In this document: positions 12,248 to 19,712 of the stretch, piece by piece
How positions within the stretch are numbered: the stretch's first letter is position 1
Layout: the number at the start of each line of letters is the position of its first letter
Origin: Clostridiales bacterium
Lineage (GTDB): Bacteria > Bacillota > Clostridia > Christensenellales > JAISNN01
DNA: 19,712 bases
Reading direction: 5' to 3'
Assembly: GCA_031289865.1 (NCBI GenBank)
Contig: JAITOQ010000206.1
Coordinates: forward strand, 1 to 19,712
Notes under the pieces: generated by a model
What the model saw: only the letters and a program-made list of their open reading frames with translations
Told to the model about the DNA's origin: nothing
The model's database searches: none
Translations under genes and position numbers: made by a program

Positions 12248-12865
12248 ATGGCAGATAAAATTGCACAAGAAATCGTTGACTTTGACAAATACCCAGAACT
12301 TCAAAAGACGGGAGAAAACAAAGGGAATAAAGTCGAAATCTTTACGCCGTTTTTTATTGTGCAAGATATGGTTAAATGTATTGGCGATAAATATGTGTCG
12401 GATATAACGCATACGATTTTAGAACCTTCGTCCGGCGACGGCGCATTTACCGTTTATATATTGGAGCTTCGATTAAAAGGGATTTGGAAGAATGATAAAA
12501 CACATTATTTACAAAAATCGCTTCAAGCACTATCAACGATTTATTCTATTGAAATGAACGAACCACTCATTAAAAAACAAAGGAGCAATATATATTCATT
12601 GCTTTGTTATTTTGCCAAAACTCATAAAATTATATTGACGGAAGAATATCTTAAACTTGCCAAAGAAATAATTGCAACAAATTTTATGTGGGCAGAAACA
12701 AATATCAAGTCAAAACCTAACTTGTCCTTATACGACATTGAAATTGCTTGGTATATGCCGGAGAGCAATAAGAAAACGAACAATGCCGTTAAGTTTGCCA
12801 AATGGAATATAGACGAAGATTTGAATTATACGGTAAACTTTGAAGAAGCGGAGATTGGCGAATGA
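12248..12865 (+). CDS. DNA methyltransferase-like protein with SAM motif but no NPPY
   Basis: 205 residues. TPFFIVQDMV (33-42) looks like methyltransferase motif X, and LEPSSGDGAF (58-67) is a good SAM-binding motif I. It continues into IYSIEMNEPLI (98-108), the usual acidic strand-2 position (motif II). There is no NPPY or DPPY anywhere, so the catalytic motif IV of N6-adenine enzymes is missing. Near the C-terminus an F-x-x-W pattern (FAKW, 183-186) is found where related short proteins, as I recall, carry an FSEW-like motif. It overlaps the next gene by ATGA (12862-12865), so the two are translated together and probably act together. It could be a SAM-binding partner of the large protein, a specificity helper, or a remnant. 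Codon use is AT-rich like its partner and unlike the cysE-cysS side. Confidence 0.75.
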   Translation: MADKIAQEIVDFDKYPELQKTGENKGNKVEIFTPFFIVQDMVKCIGDKYVSDITHTILEPSSGDGAFTVYILELRLKGIWKNDKTHYLQKSLQALSTIYSIEMNEPLIKKQRSNIYSLLCYFAKTHKIILTEEYLKLAKEIIATNFMWAETNIKSKPNLSLYDIEIAWYMPESNKKTNNAVKFAKWNIDEDLNYTVNFEEAEIGE

Positions 12866-15800
12866 CAACAAAAGACAAATTTTTAAATTTAGATAATAGA
12901 GACAATATAATAGTCGGGCGAGTTGACCCGTCTATTTATGCTTTTTCTACTCAAACCGTGCCGAACTATTTAAAGGTCGGCGATACATACAGACTTGTAA
13001 GAACTCGCCTCAATGAATGGAAGCAACATTTTCCAGAATTACAAAAAGAATTTGAGACCAAAGCAAAGATCAATGACGAAACATATTTCAGAGACTATGA
13101 AGTGCATAAGTATTTAGACGGACATAAAAAAGAACGACACATACAAGATGAGCTTGTCCATAACTCGAAAGAGTTTTTTAAGGATACGAAGCCGAAAGAC
13201 ATCGAGGATGCAATCAAAGATATAAAGCAAGAATTTGATACAAACAGCCCGAAATACAGCTTTTACAAATTTGATGAGAGTCGTATTCCTTTAACCCACG
13301 CTTATTTAAGGAATGAGATTTACGAACCAAGACCGAATCAACGACAAGCAATAGATAATTTCAGTACCGCAATAACTAATGGCAAGACAAATCTTTTAAT
13401 GTATGCCGTTATGCGTTTCGGCAAGTCGTTTACATCCATGTGTTGTGCTACCGAAATGAACGACAAAAAAGGAGCAAAGGTTGTCGTTATTGTATCGGGT
13501 AAAGCGGATGTCAAAGAAGAATGGAAAAAAACCGTTGAAAGCCATACAAGGTTTAGCGATTACAAATTTTTAGATAGCGAAGCATTGTTCGCAAACGACA
13601 ATGAGATAAGCGAAATTATAACGAACACGGTCACGACAACGCCAAACAAGGTTGCAATATTTTTAACATTGCAGGATTTACAAGGCGAACCGATAAAAGC
13701 AAAGCATAAACAAGTTTTTGATAATCAAATTGATTTGGTTATCGTCGATGAAACGCATTTTGGAGCGAGAGCAGAAAAATACGGTGCCGTTCTTTTGGAA
13801 CAAGGTGCAGAAGATAAAGAAAGCGATAGTTTAGAAGCGTTGCAAGAGCAAGTTAAAATATTGAAATCAAAAGTTAAAATTCATTTATCCGGCACGCCTT
13901 ACCGTATCTTAATGGGAAGTGAATTTGAGAAAGAAGACATTATAGCTTTTTGTCAATTTACAGATATTATAGAAGAGAAAGAAAAATGGGACGGAGAAAA
14001 TTTAAGCAAGGACAATATCGACGAATGGGATAACCCGTATTATGCTTTTCCGCAAATGGTTCGGTTTGCCTTTAACCCGAATCAATCGGCGCAAAAACTT
14101 ATTGAAACAATGAAAGCAAACGGCTCTACAACCGCTTTCAGCGAATTATTTAAACCCAAAAGCATTGAAAAGAGACGCGATAATCTGTATAAAGAATTTA
14201 TACACAAAGAAGAAGTCGTTGACTTACTTCAAATAATAGACGGCAGCAAACAAGAGCAAGGAATGTTAGGTTTTTTAGATTATGACAAAATCAAAGACGG
14301 CAAAATGTGTCGCCATATCGTTTTTGTTTTGCCTTATAAAGCAAGCTGCAATGCGATGGAAAAATTGATTGCCGATAATAAACCCCTATTCAAAAACCTT
14401 CAAGACTATGAGATTATAAACATTGCCGGCGTCGATATTTTAAAAACATACAAGAACATAGGCGGCATAAAACAAAAAATTAAAGAATGCGAGAGTCAAA
14501 ACCAAAAGACACTCACTTTGACGGTTAATAGAATGCTCACTGGTAGTACTGTGCCGGAATGGGACACTATGGTTTATTTGAAAGATACCGCTTCCCCGCA
14601 AGAATATGACCAAGCGGTATTTAGATTGCAAAATCAATATGTCAAAACCTATGAAAACGAAACTGTTCCACCGCAAAAAGTTAAGTGTAATATGAAACCG
14701 CAAACTTTACTTGTAGATTTTTGTCCGGACAGAATGTTTAGATTACAAGAAATGAAAAGCCAAATTTTTAATGCCAACACGGATATAAAGGGTAATGACA
14801 AGTTAGAAGAACGGCTTAAAAAGGAATTAGCTATTTCCCCCATTATTGTTTTTAACAAGGACAAAATTAAACGAGTCGACACTAATGATATATTAAAAGC
14901 CGTGCAAGAATATTCAAAAAACAGAAGTGTTCTTGATGAAACAAAAGAAATACCGGTTGATTATTTGCTACAAAATATTGAAAGCATAGCGACATTGATA
15001 GGTCTGCAAGAAAAGTTGGGTAGCAAAGGCGGGCTTGAAACAAAGGCTCATAGCGGTGAGGAAACCGACTACGAAAACCCACAAAATGATAATGAAAGCA
15101 TTGCGACAAATAATATCGCTACTCCGACAGCCACGATAAACGAAGGAGAAGACGACTTCAAAGAAAAGTTCGCAACATTTTACGCAAGGCTCTTGTTCTA
15201 CGCTTTTTTATCAAAAGACAGAATTCATTCGTTGCAAGATATAATAGATAGCATAACGCCGAACCCCGAAAATAACCGGATCGCCGTAAATTTGGGCATT
15301 GATTGTCCGCTTGTTCTGTCTACCGTTAAGACGCATATCAACTCTTTCGTTTTAAGCAAATTGGACTATAAAATAAAGAATATAAATGATTTATCACACG
15401 ACACTTCTATAACACCGATTGAGCGAGTGCAAAATGCAATTAACAAGTTTAGCCGTTTATCCGCAAGTGAAGTTATAACGCCGACCGATATTGCAAAAGA
15501 CATGGCGAATAATCTGCCGAATGATTTAGTCTGTATTATAAATAGGGGTGGAAAGACGCTTGATATCGCAAGCAAGCTCGGCGAATTCACTCTTGCATTA
15601 TATAAACGACTAACCCTTGAAAATGTAAAACCCGATAGACTAAAAAACACATTTTACTCGATCCCCACCTCTTCGTGGAGTTATGAGTTTACAAGAAAAG
15701 TTTATGAGATTTTAGGACTTAATATAAACAACATTGCAGCAAAATTTAATTCGTACGATTTATTAAAGCCGAAATTGAAAGATAAAAACAATAAAATAGA

Positions 15801-16920
15801 CTATGAGCGAATAAAACGACTACTTAATCAAAATAAAGAGTTTAGCAAGATAACCATAAAAGACGAAATAAACGGAGAAATAAAAATGAAATTTGATGTA
15901 ATAATCGGCAACCCACCATATCAAGATGACGGTGGAAGCGGAGGCGAAAACGACGCACCTATTTATCAACATTTTGCTCAATTAGCAAACGGACTTACAA
16001 ATGCATACTCTACTCTTATTCTTCCAGCTCGTTGGTTTACTGCCGGGCGCGAGAATTTACTTGGCGATTTTCGGCAAGAAATGATTAATAATAATAATCT
16101 TGAAACCTTATTTGTTTATCCTCAAAGCAATGAGGTTTTCGGTAAGAGCGTAGAGATTAAAGGCGGTGTTTGTTACTACTTGATAGACAAAAAATATGAA
16201 GGGAGTTGCGATTACACCATCGTTAAGGACGGCATTAAAGATAACCACAAAAGAATTTTGAAAGGCTTTGATATTATAATAAGAGACCCAAAGTTAGCAA
16301 GTATTGTAGAAAAAGTTGTCAAAGCGAATAACGGCAAAGGCAATGTCGATACGATCATTTCGGCGGATACGCCGTTTGGTATTTCGTCTAATCCTAAAAC
16401 GAGCAAAAAAACACCTTGTACCGTTTACGAGGCATCTTCACCTCGGCATGATACTTTGCTGTACCATATCGAAAATCAAAAACGAAAAATTGAGTATGTA
16501 GATAAAACTGCAATTACAAAAAACGCAAAGGATATAGACAAAGATAAAGTATTTATTTGCGGAACGGGCGGCTCGGGTAATGACCCCCATGTGTTAGCAA
16601 AAACAGAACTTGCACCGAAAAATTCCGTGTGTTCGCAATCGTATTTGTATTCGGCATTCGACACAAAAGCACAAGCGGAAAATTTTAATAAATACATTAA
16701 AACAAGATTTTTCCGTATTCTTGTATCCGCAATGAAAATAACTCAATCAGCCCCAAAACGAGTTTACAAATTCGTGCCGTTACAAGATTTCTCAAATGAA
16801 AATGAAACGCTTGATTGGAGTAAAACGATAAACGAAATCGACGGACAATTATTTGCAATTTACGGGTTGAGCGAAGACGATAAAAACTACTTAAACCAAA
16901 TGATTGCGGAAATGAAATAA
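12862..16920 (+). CDS. Fused nuclease-helicase-adenine methyltransferase (restriction-modification-like)
   Basis: 1352 residues. (1) About 18-90: a GIY-YIG/T5orf172-like nuclease, with SIYAF (24-28), YLKVGDT (36-42), Arg49 and Glu80/His82 in TYFRDYEVH. (2) About 155-600: an SF2 helicase, with RPNQRQAI near 157, a Walker A variant MRFGKS (184-189), DETH (296-299), SGTPYR (343-348), RMLTGSTVPEW near 557 and QAVFRLQNQ (584-592) as motif VI. (3) About 866-1090: an N6-adenine methyltransferase, with EVITPTDIAKDM (motif X), LDIASKLGEF (900-909, motif I variant) and KFDVIIGNPPYQ with NPPY at 1017-1020 (motif IV), the Eco57I type. (4) About 1130-1352: a putative target-recognition region. This resembles single-polypeptide ATP-dependent enzymes (Type ISP/IIG ideas) but with a GIY-YIG nuclease. 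Co-translated with the preceding gene. AT-rich, probably acquired. The frame appears intact throughout. Confidence 0.85.
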   Translation: MTTKDKFLNLDNRDNIIVGRVDPSIYAFSTQTVPNYLKVGDTYRLVRTRLNEWKQHFPELQKEFETKAKINDETYFRDYEVHKYLDGHKKERHIQDELVHNSKEFFKDTKPKDIEDAIKDIKQEFDTNSPKYSFYKFDESRIPLTHAYLRNEIYEPRPNQRQAIDNFSTAITNGKTNLLMYAVMRFGKSFTSMCCATEMNDKKGAKVVVIVSGKADVKEEWKKTVESHTRFSDYKFLDSEALFANDNEISEIITNTVTTTPNKVAIFLTLQDLQGEPIKAKHKQVFDNQIDLVIVDETHFGARAEKYGAVLLEQGAEDKESDSLEALQEQVKILKSKVKIHLSGTPYRILMGSEFEKEDIIAFCQFTDIIEEKEKWDGENLSKDNIDEWDNPYYAFPQMVRFAFNPNQSAQKLIETMKANGSTTAFSELFKPKSIEKRRDNLYKEFIHKEEVVDLLQIIDGSKQEQGMLGFLDYDKIKDGKMCRHIVFVLPYKASCNAMEKLIADNKPLFKNLQDYEIINIAGVDILKTYKNIGGIKQKIKECESQNQKTLTLTVNRMLTGSTVPEWDTMVYLKDTASPQEYDQAVFRLQNQYVKTYENETVPPQKVKCNMKPQTLLVDFCPDRMFRLQEMKSQIFNANTDIKGNDKLEERLKKELAISPIIVFNKDKIKRVDTNDILKAVQEYSKNRSVLDETKEIPVDYLLQNIESIATLIGLQEKLGSKGGLETKAHSGEETDYENPQNDNESIATNNIATPTATINEGEDDFKEKFATFYARLLFYAFLSKDRIHSLQDIIDSITPNPENNRIAVNLGIDCPLVLSTVKTHINSFVLSKLDYKIKNINDLSHDTSITPIERVQNAINKFSRLSASEVITPTDIAKDMANNLPNDLVCIINRGGKTLDIASKLGEFTLALYKRLTLENVKPDRLKNTFYSIPTSSWSYEFTRKVYEILGLNINNIAAKFNSYDLLKPKLKDKNNKIDYERIKRLLNQNKEFSKITIKDEINGEIKMKFDVIIGNPPYQDDGGSGGENDAPIYQHFAQLANGLTNAYSTLILPARWFTAGRENLLGDFRQEMINNNNLETLFVYPQSNEVFGKSVEIKGGVCYYLIDKKYEGSCDYTIVKDGIKDNHKRILKGFDIIIRDPKLASIVEKVVKANNGKGNVDTIISADTPFGISSNPKTSKKTPCTVYEASSPRHDTLLYHIENQKRKIEYVDKTAITKNAKDIDKDKVFICGTGGSGNDPHVLAKTELAPKNSVCSQSYLYSAFDTKAQAENFNKYIKTRFFRILVSAMKITQSAPKRVYKFVPLQDFSNENETLDWSKTINEIDGQLFAIYGLSEDDKNYLNQMIAEMK

Positions 16921-17026
16921 AAACCAATTATTGTAGAAAAGAAAGGTGCAGTAAATAAAAAGAAAAATATACTACAGTCTATCAAACTTAATACTGATTT
17001 CACACAAAACTATTTTAATGTAAAGG

Positions 17027-17104
17027 TAATGCGCAAAGCATTTGAAATATTATTGCGGTAAAAAATAATGTGCAAAGCGTTTGAAATATTACCGCTGTAA
17101 AAAA
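17027..17104. repeat. Two tandem 39-bp repeats upstream of the nitroreductase gene
   Basis: Units 17027-17065 and 17066-17104 share TAATG(C/T)GCAAAGC(A/G)TTTG followed by AAATATTA and a GTAAAAAA end. Inside each, a three-base pairing is kept although both sides differ: GCA with TGC in the first, GCG with CGC in the second. The array ends directly at the ribosome binding site (GGAG, 17106-17109). The rest of 16921-17026 is AT-rich with no gene or clear terminator. Confidence 0.75.
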
Positions 17105-17117
17105 AGGAGTATATATT

Positions 17118-17849
17118 ATGGACTATTCCTCATTAAAAAAGGCGATTTTTGAGCGTCAATCTGTTCGCGAATACACGGACGCGCCCGTACCCGCTCTCGA
17201 CGGGGACGTCGATTTTGTCAAAGCTTTCGGTCTTACGGAGATTTTCCCCGCGCCTTACAAGATTGTCCTTTTAAAGGACGGCGAAGCGGTCAAAAACAAA
17301 CGCTCTAAGTACTGCATCGGTTTTTACGCCTCCGACGACTACGGTTCTCTTGAAAACGTCGGCTTTGTCGGCGAGCTTCTTTCGCTCTATCTCCACACCA
17401 TCGGCGTAGGGACTTGTTGGTGGGGCATGAAAAAACCCGACCGCACATACCGTACGGAGGACGGGTTATCCTTTTGTATCTCTATGTCTGCGGGGATCCC
17501 TACGGGGTCGCTCACACGGACTCCCGACGGTTTTAAACGGAATGCGGTCACGGAGATCGCCAACGAATCCGACGGCCTTATAGAGGCGGTTCGCGTCGCT
17601 CCGAGCGCAATGAACAATCAGCCTTGGAAAATCGAGAAAAAAGGCAACGCCTATCATTTCTACATCAAAAAACCTAAAAACTTATTAGAACGCTTCTTCC
17701 TCGCCGAAATGCGCAAAATCGACACGGGTATCGCCATGGCGCACCTCTATGTCGCGGCACTCGCCGACGGCTATACCGTCACAGTCAAAGCGGACGGACA
17801 AAACACCGCCGACGCAACTTATGTAGCCACTCTGAAAATTGAAAAATGA
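17118..17849 (+). CDS. Nitroreductase-family flavoprotein, TM1586 type
   Basis: 243 residues, ATG at 17118 after AAGGAG. The N-terminal ERQSVREYTD (12-21) is the nitroreductase FMN-phosphate motif (R-x-S-x-R). The second half carries VRVAPSAMNNQPWKI (158-172), the equivalent FMN-contacting motif repeated within one chain. Two such half-modules in one polypeptide are typical of the putative TM1586-type nitroreductases, which form the two-site fold alone instead of as a homodimer. MAHLYVAALADGY near the C-terminus is also family-like. The substrate is unknown; these enzymes use NAD(P)H and FMN on nitro compounds, quinones or flavins. GC content returns to chromosome level here. The last residues (KIEK) and the stop lie in a repeat copy. 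Confidence 0.9.
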   Translation: MDYSSLKKAIFERQSVREYTDAPVPALDGDVDFVKAFGLTEIFPAPYKIVLLKDGEAVKNKRSKYCIGFYASDDYGSLENVGFVGELLSLYLHTIGVGTCWWGMKKPDRTYRTEDGLSFCISMSAGIPTGSLTRTPDGFKRNAVTEIANESDGLIEAVRVAPSAMNNQPWKIEKKGNAYHFYIKKPKNLLERFFLAEMRKIDTGIAMAHLYVAALADGYTVTVKADGQNTADATYVATLKIEK

Positions 17850-17979
17850 AAGTTGAAAGTTGAAAATTAAGGATATTAAGGGGTGTCATTCTGAGCTTGC
17901 GAAGAATCTAAAACGATTTTCCTAAATCATACCTCTTATAATCCTCACTTTTCAACTTTCAACTCTCAATTTTCAACTT
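17835..17979. repeat. Full-length interspersed repeat with inverted ends (MITE-like)
   Basis: The left end is purine-rich (GAAAGTTGAAAGTTGAAAAT, then TAAGGATA). The centre is a GTGTCATTCTGAGCTTGCG block (17883-17915). The right end is complementary (ATCCTCACTTTTCAACTTTC, then AACTCTCAATTTTCAACTT). The two ends form an imperfect inverted repeat of about 35 bp. It overlaps the 3' end of the nitroreductase gene and stops 15 bases before the next start codon. Confidence 0.8.
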
Positions 17980-17994
17980 AAAAAAGGGTCTTTT

Positions 17995-18528
17995 ATGATA
18001 AAAATCTCAACAGCCTACAACGACTATGACAAAGCCTCCCTTCGCCCCGAAAAAAAACGTATCCTGATCGGCGGCGCGGCTTGCGCTGCGGTCGGCGCGG
18101 TCGGGGGGATTTTGGGTGCGGTGCTTATTCACCCGATTTTTTGGATTCTCTTAATAGGCGCGGCTATCATCTTCGGTACGGCATACTACTTTTCGACGAC
18201 CCTCGATAAACTCCCCAAAAAGCGCGCCGAAAGCCCCTACTATATCCTTTCTTTTTCAGAAAAAACAATGACGGCGGAGACCTATCTCCCCCGCGTCCTC
18301 ACCCCGCCCGAAACGCGTGACTATCCGATCGAAAATCTCCTCGTCAAAACCTCGTCCGACGGTCAAACCTTTTACCTCTACGCCTTTGACTCCGTCGACC
18401 AAAAACGCCGCTTTGACCCCTCAAAAAAAGAAAACGCGGACGTCTTCCCAAAAACCTTTCTCTTCAACACCCACGGCTTTTTAGAGGGAACTAAAGAAGA
18501 GTTTATTAAATACATTACGCATAACTAA
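17995..18528 (+). CDS. Two-helix membrane protein of unknown function
   Basis: 177 residues, ATG at 17995 after AAAAAGGG, a weak site. A basic start (residues 1-23) is followed by two hydrophobic segments with a short turn, about 24-44 (ILIGGAACAAVGAVGGILGAVL) and 47-68 (FWILLIGAAIIFGTAYYF). The soluble C-terminal domain has alternating strands (YYILSFSEKTMTAETYLP, YPIENLLVKTSSDGQTFYLYAF) and a last helix, EEFIKYITHN. Two N-terminal helices followed by a strand-rich domain resemble bacterial PH-like membrane proteins, but this is only a shape argument. It has the same overall plan as the protein encoded at 18743-19486 on the other strand, without obvious sequence similarity. Confidence 0.75.
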   Translation: MIKISTAYNDYDKASLRPEKKRILIGGAACAAVGAVGGILGAVLIHPIFWILLIGAAIIFGTAYYFSTTLDKLPKKRAESPYYILSFSEKTMTAETYLPRVLTPPETRDYPIENLLVKTSSDGQTFYLYAFDSVDQKRRFDPSKKENADVFPKTFLFNTHGFLEGTKEEFIKYITHN

Positions 18529-18688
18529 ATGCAAAATTAAATGCAAAATTCAAAATGCAGAATGCAGAATTGCGGATTTTTAAAAAGCGGGTGTCATTCT
18601 GAGCGGAGCGAAGAATCTAAAACGTCAGTTATACAACCGCTAAAACAAAAGCAAGTGTCATTCTGAGCGGAGCGAAGAATCTAAAACG
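18529..18688. repeat. Composite repeat cluster with two GTGTCATTCTGAG blocks
   Basis: Degenerate 7-mers (GCAAAAT and GCAGAAT types) at 18539-18570 lead into TGCGGATTTTTAAAAAG. This is the same order as the cluster upstream of cysE (11551-11605). Two near-identical copies of GTGTCATTCTGAGCGGAGCG followed by AAGAATCTAAAACG then stand at 18591-18624 and 18655-18688. No gene is present. Confidence 0.82.
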
Positions 18689-18700
18689 TAAAGAGTGTAC

Positions 18701-18744
18701 GATACTCATAACGAGATGCGGGAATTGAAAACGTTAAGAGTATC
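18701..18744. repeat. Hairpin (12 of 13 bp) overlapping a stop codon
   Basis: GATACTC-A-TAACG (18701-18713) pairs with CGTTA-A-GAGTATC (18732-18744), with one mismatch and an 18-base loop. It overlaps the stop codon (18743-18745) of the minus-strand gene. It has no T run on either strand, so it is not a standard terminator, but it is placed where one would be. Confidence 0.6.
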
Positions 18745-19486
18745 AAAACGACTTTAAATTATCAGTATATTTTATTCTATCGTTTCGAGGCATTTCTTGA
18801 CCGCTTCTTTCATATGCTTCAATAAGAATTTTCGGCAAATATATTGTTTCCGCTTTTAAAACCTTATAATTTTTTACGTCATATTCTTCTTGCCCGTCCG
18901 AATCATACCCGTCAAAAAACTTAAATTTTATAAAAAGCCCGTCAACGTTTCGTTTAATATACTTAATCGAGTCATGCCGATCAATATCATAGGTGCAAGT
19001 AAAGCACTCCTTTTTTTCGGTTTTTTTATAATCGGTCAGTATCCCCATATCATTAAAAAACATTACTTTGCGTCTGCTTGATGAAAGTAGCCCGTTTTTA
19101 TAATGTAATACACCGTCTTTCCGATATACTGAAATAGTAATATTATTGTCACTAAACAACGCTTTTCCCCTTGAAATATATTCCATGTAAAATTTCTTCC
19201 CGCCGTCAGTAAAAATAAATATTGTTTTTGACTTGCCTTGAAAATATATAACGACCGATAAGCACATCGATAAAAAAATTGCAATAGCCACCATAACGAA
19301 ACCTCCCGCCTTTCCGTTATCGTGACTTAGAATATACGCGGCTGAAACCGCCGTTATAGCTATAGCTAAAATGAAAAAGAAAATAAACGGCTCGTTCTTT
19401 GCCCTTTCGAGCCTTATATTATCCTTGAGGCTGATATCTTGAGCAAATTGATTTTTCCTATCTTCGTATTGCGCTAAATTTTTCAT
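18743..19486 (-). CDS. Two-helix membrane protein of unknown function
   Basis: 247 residues from the ATG at 19484-19486. An in-frame ATG nine bases upstream (19493-19495) is equally possible; neither has a good ribosome binding site. A charged N-terminus (about 35 residues) precedes two hydrophobic segments (PFIFFFILAIAITAVSAAYIL and GGFVMVAIAIFLSMCLSVVIYF) joined by a short loop. A cytoplasmic-looking domain of about 160 residues with many strands follows, including FIFTDGGKKFYMEYISRG, NNITISVYRKDGVLHY and LFIKFKFFDGYD. Three Cys occur in this protein: one in the second helix and two close together (ECFTC). The AT-rich base use differs from the neighbour at 17995-18528. I do not recognise a family; a PH-like or YcxB-like membrane protein is one possibility. 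Confidence 0.72.
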   Translation of the reverse strand: MKNLAQYEDRKNQFAQDISLKDNIRLERAKNEPFIFFFILAIAITAVSAAYILSHDNGKAGGFVMVAIAIFLSMCLSVVIYFQGKSKTIFIFTDGGKKFYMEYISRGKALFSDNNITISVYRKDGVLHYKNGLLSSSRRKVMFFNDMGILTDYKKTEKKECFTCTYDIDRHDSIKYIKRNVDGLFIKFKFFDGYDSDGQEEYDVKNYKVLKAETIYLPKILIEAYERSGQEMPRNDRIKYTDNLKSF

Positions 19487-19659
19487 ATACACCATTAGTC
19501 AGACAATCGACATTTTAGATTTTCCGCTTCGCAACAAAATTTTATTTAAAACCTTTGTTTTCGCTATTTGTTCTCCTCTCGCAAGACGGAGAGAACTATA
19601 TATTAAACTACTTTTGAGTTATTATACAGCGATAAGACGGCTATTTTTTAGATATTTTT

Positions 19660-19707
19660 CGCGAAACCGACCGAAGATAAAGGTTTCTTATCGAGGGAGG
19701 TTTCGCG
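19660..19707. repeat. Nested inverted repeat near the window end
   Basis: CGCGAAACC (19660-19668) is the exact complement of GGTTTCGCG (19699-19707). Inside it, GATAA/TTATC (19676-19680 with 19688-19692) forms a second hairpin whose loop carries another GGTTTC (19682-19687). Neither strand has a T run after it. The gene-free stretch 19496-19712 also holds a GTTCTC/GAGAAC inverted repeat (about 19570-19600) and a lone minus-strand TATAAT (19626-19621) that may belong to the promoter of the upstream-reading membrane protein. Confidence 0.55.
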
Positions 19708-19712
19708 GAAAA

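Noticed and set aside
12248..12865. Frameshift explanation: that the small methyltransferase-like gene is the broken N-terminus of the large protein
   Set aside because: The large protein has its own N-terminal nuclease-like domain and its own methyltransferase motifs X, I and IV. The ATGA overlap is a normal coupled junction, so two separate proteins are more likely.

Overview
The window looks like chromosome from an uncultured low-to-mid GC Bacillota, most likely a gut Clostridia/Christensenellales-type bacterium. This is inferred from strong AGGAGG-type ribosome binding sites, clean TTGACA/TATAAT promoters, a cysE-cysS gene order typical of Gram-positives, a lipoprotein signal peptide, an InlB/GLUG-type surface protein, and abundant short interspersed repeats. 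No rRNA, tRNA or CRISPR array was found.

Layout. Positions 1-1300 hold a RAYT-type (IS200-like) transposase on the minus strand. It carries an internal 12-bp tandem repeat, is flanked downstream by a tandem hairpin repeat, and has a candidate small RNA or attenuated leader upstream. Positions 1250-2050 hold a Phd/YefM-RelE/ParE toxin-antitoxin operon; a 159-bp near-perfect palindrome (MITE-like, flanked by 5-bp direct repeats) sits exactly at its Shine-Dalgarno. Positions 2100-3000 hold a RelB/DinJ-RelE/ParE toxin-antitoxin operon on the minus strand. Positions 3000-7600 encode a 1484-residue surface lipoprotein with four InlB-type repeats and two GLUG-like beta-helix modules. Positions 7700-9300 encode a Tyr/Gln-rich three-helix membrane protein and a solitary RelB-like antitoxin. 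Positions 9300-11800 are the cysE-cysS operon (serine acetyltransferase, then cysteinyl-tRNA synthetase), read leftward.

Positions 11836-16920 form an AT-rich, probably acquired restriction-modification-like island: a small HTH regulator, a methyltransferase-like protein with a SAM-binding motif but no NPPY motif, and a 1352-residue fusion of GIY-YIG/T5orf172-like nuclease, SF2 helicase, Eco57I-like adenine methyltransferase and a putative target-recognition region. The last two overlap by ATGA. This is the most system-like part of the window. Positions 17000-19712 hold a TM1586-type nitroreductase, two unrelated membrane proteins of unknown function, repeats and structured non-coding DNA.

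A repeat family (blocks reading TTTTCAACTTTCAACTCTC, GTGTCATTCTGAG...GAAGAATCT and GCAGAAT 7-mers) recurs in at least six intergenic places. Three unrelated genes (cysS, cysE, nitroreductase) take their stop codons from copies of it. All functional calls come from reading motifs by eye; no database search was possible.
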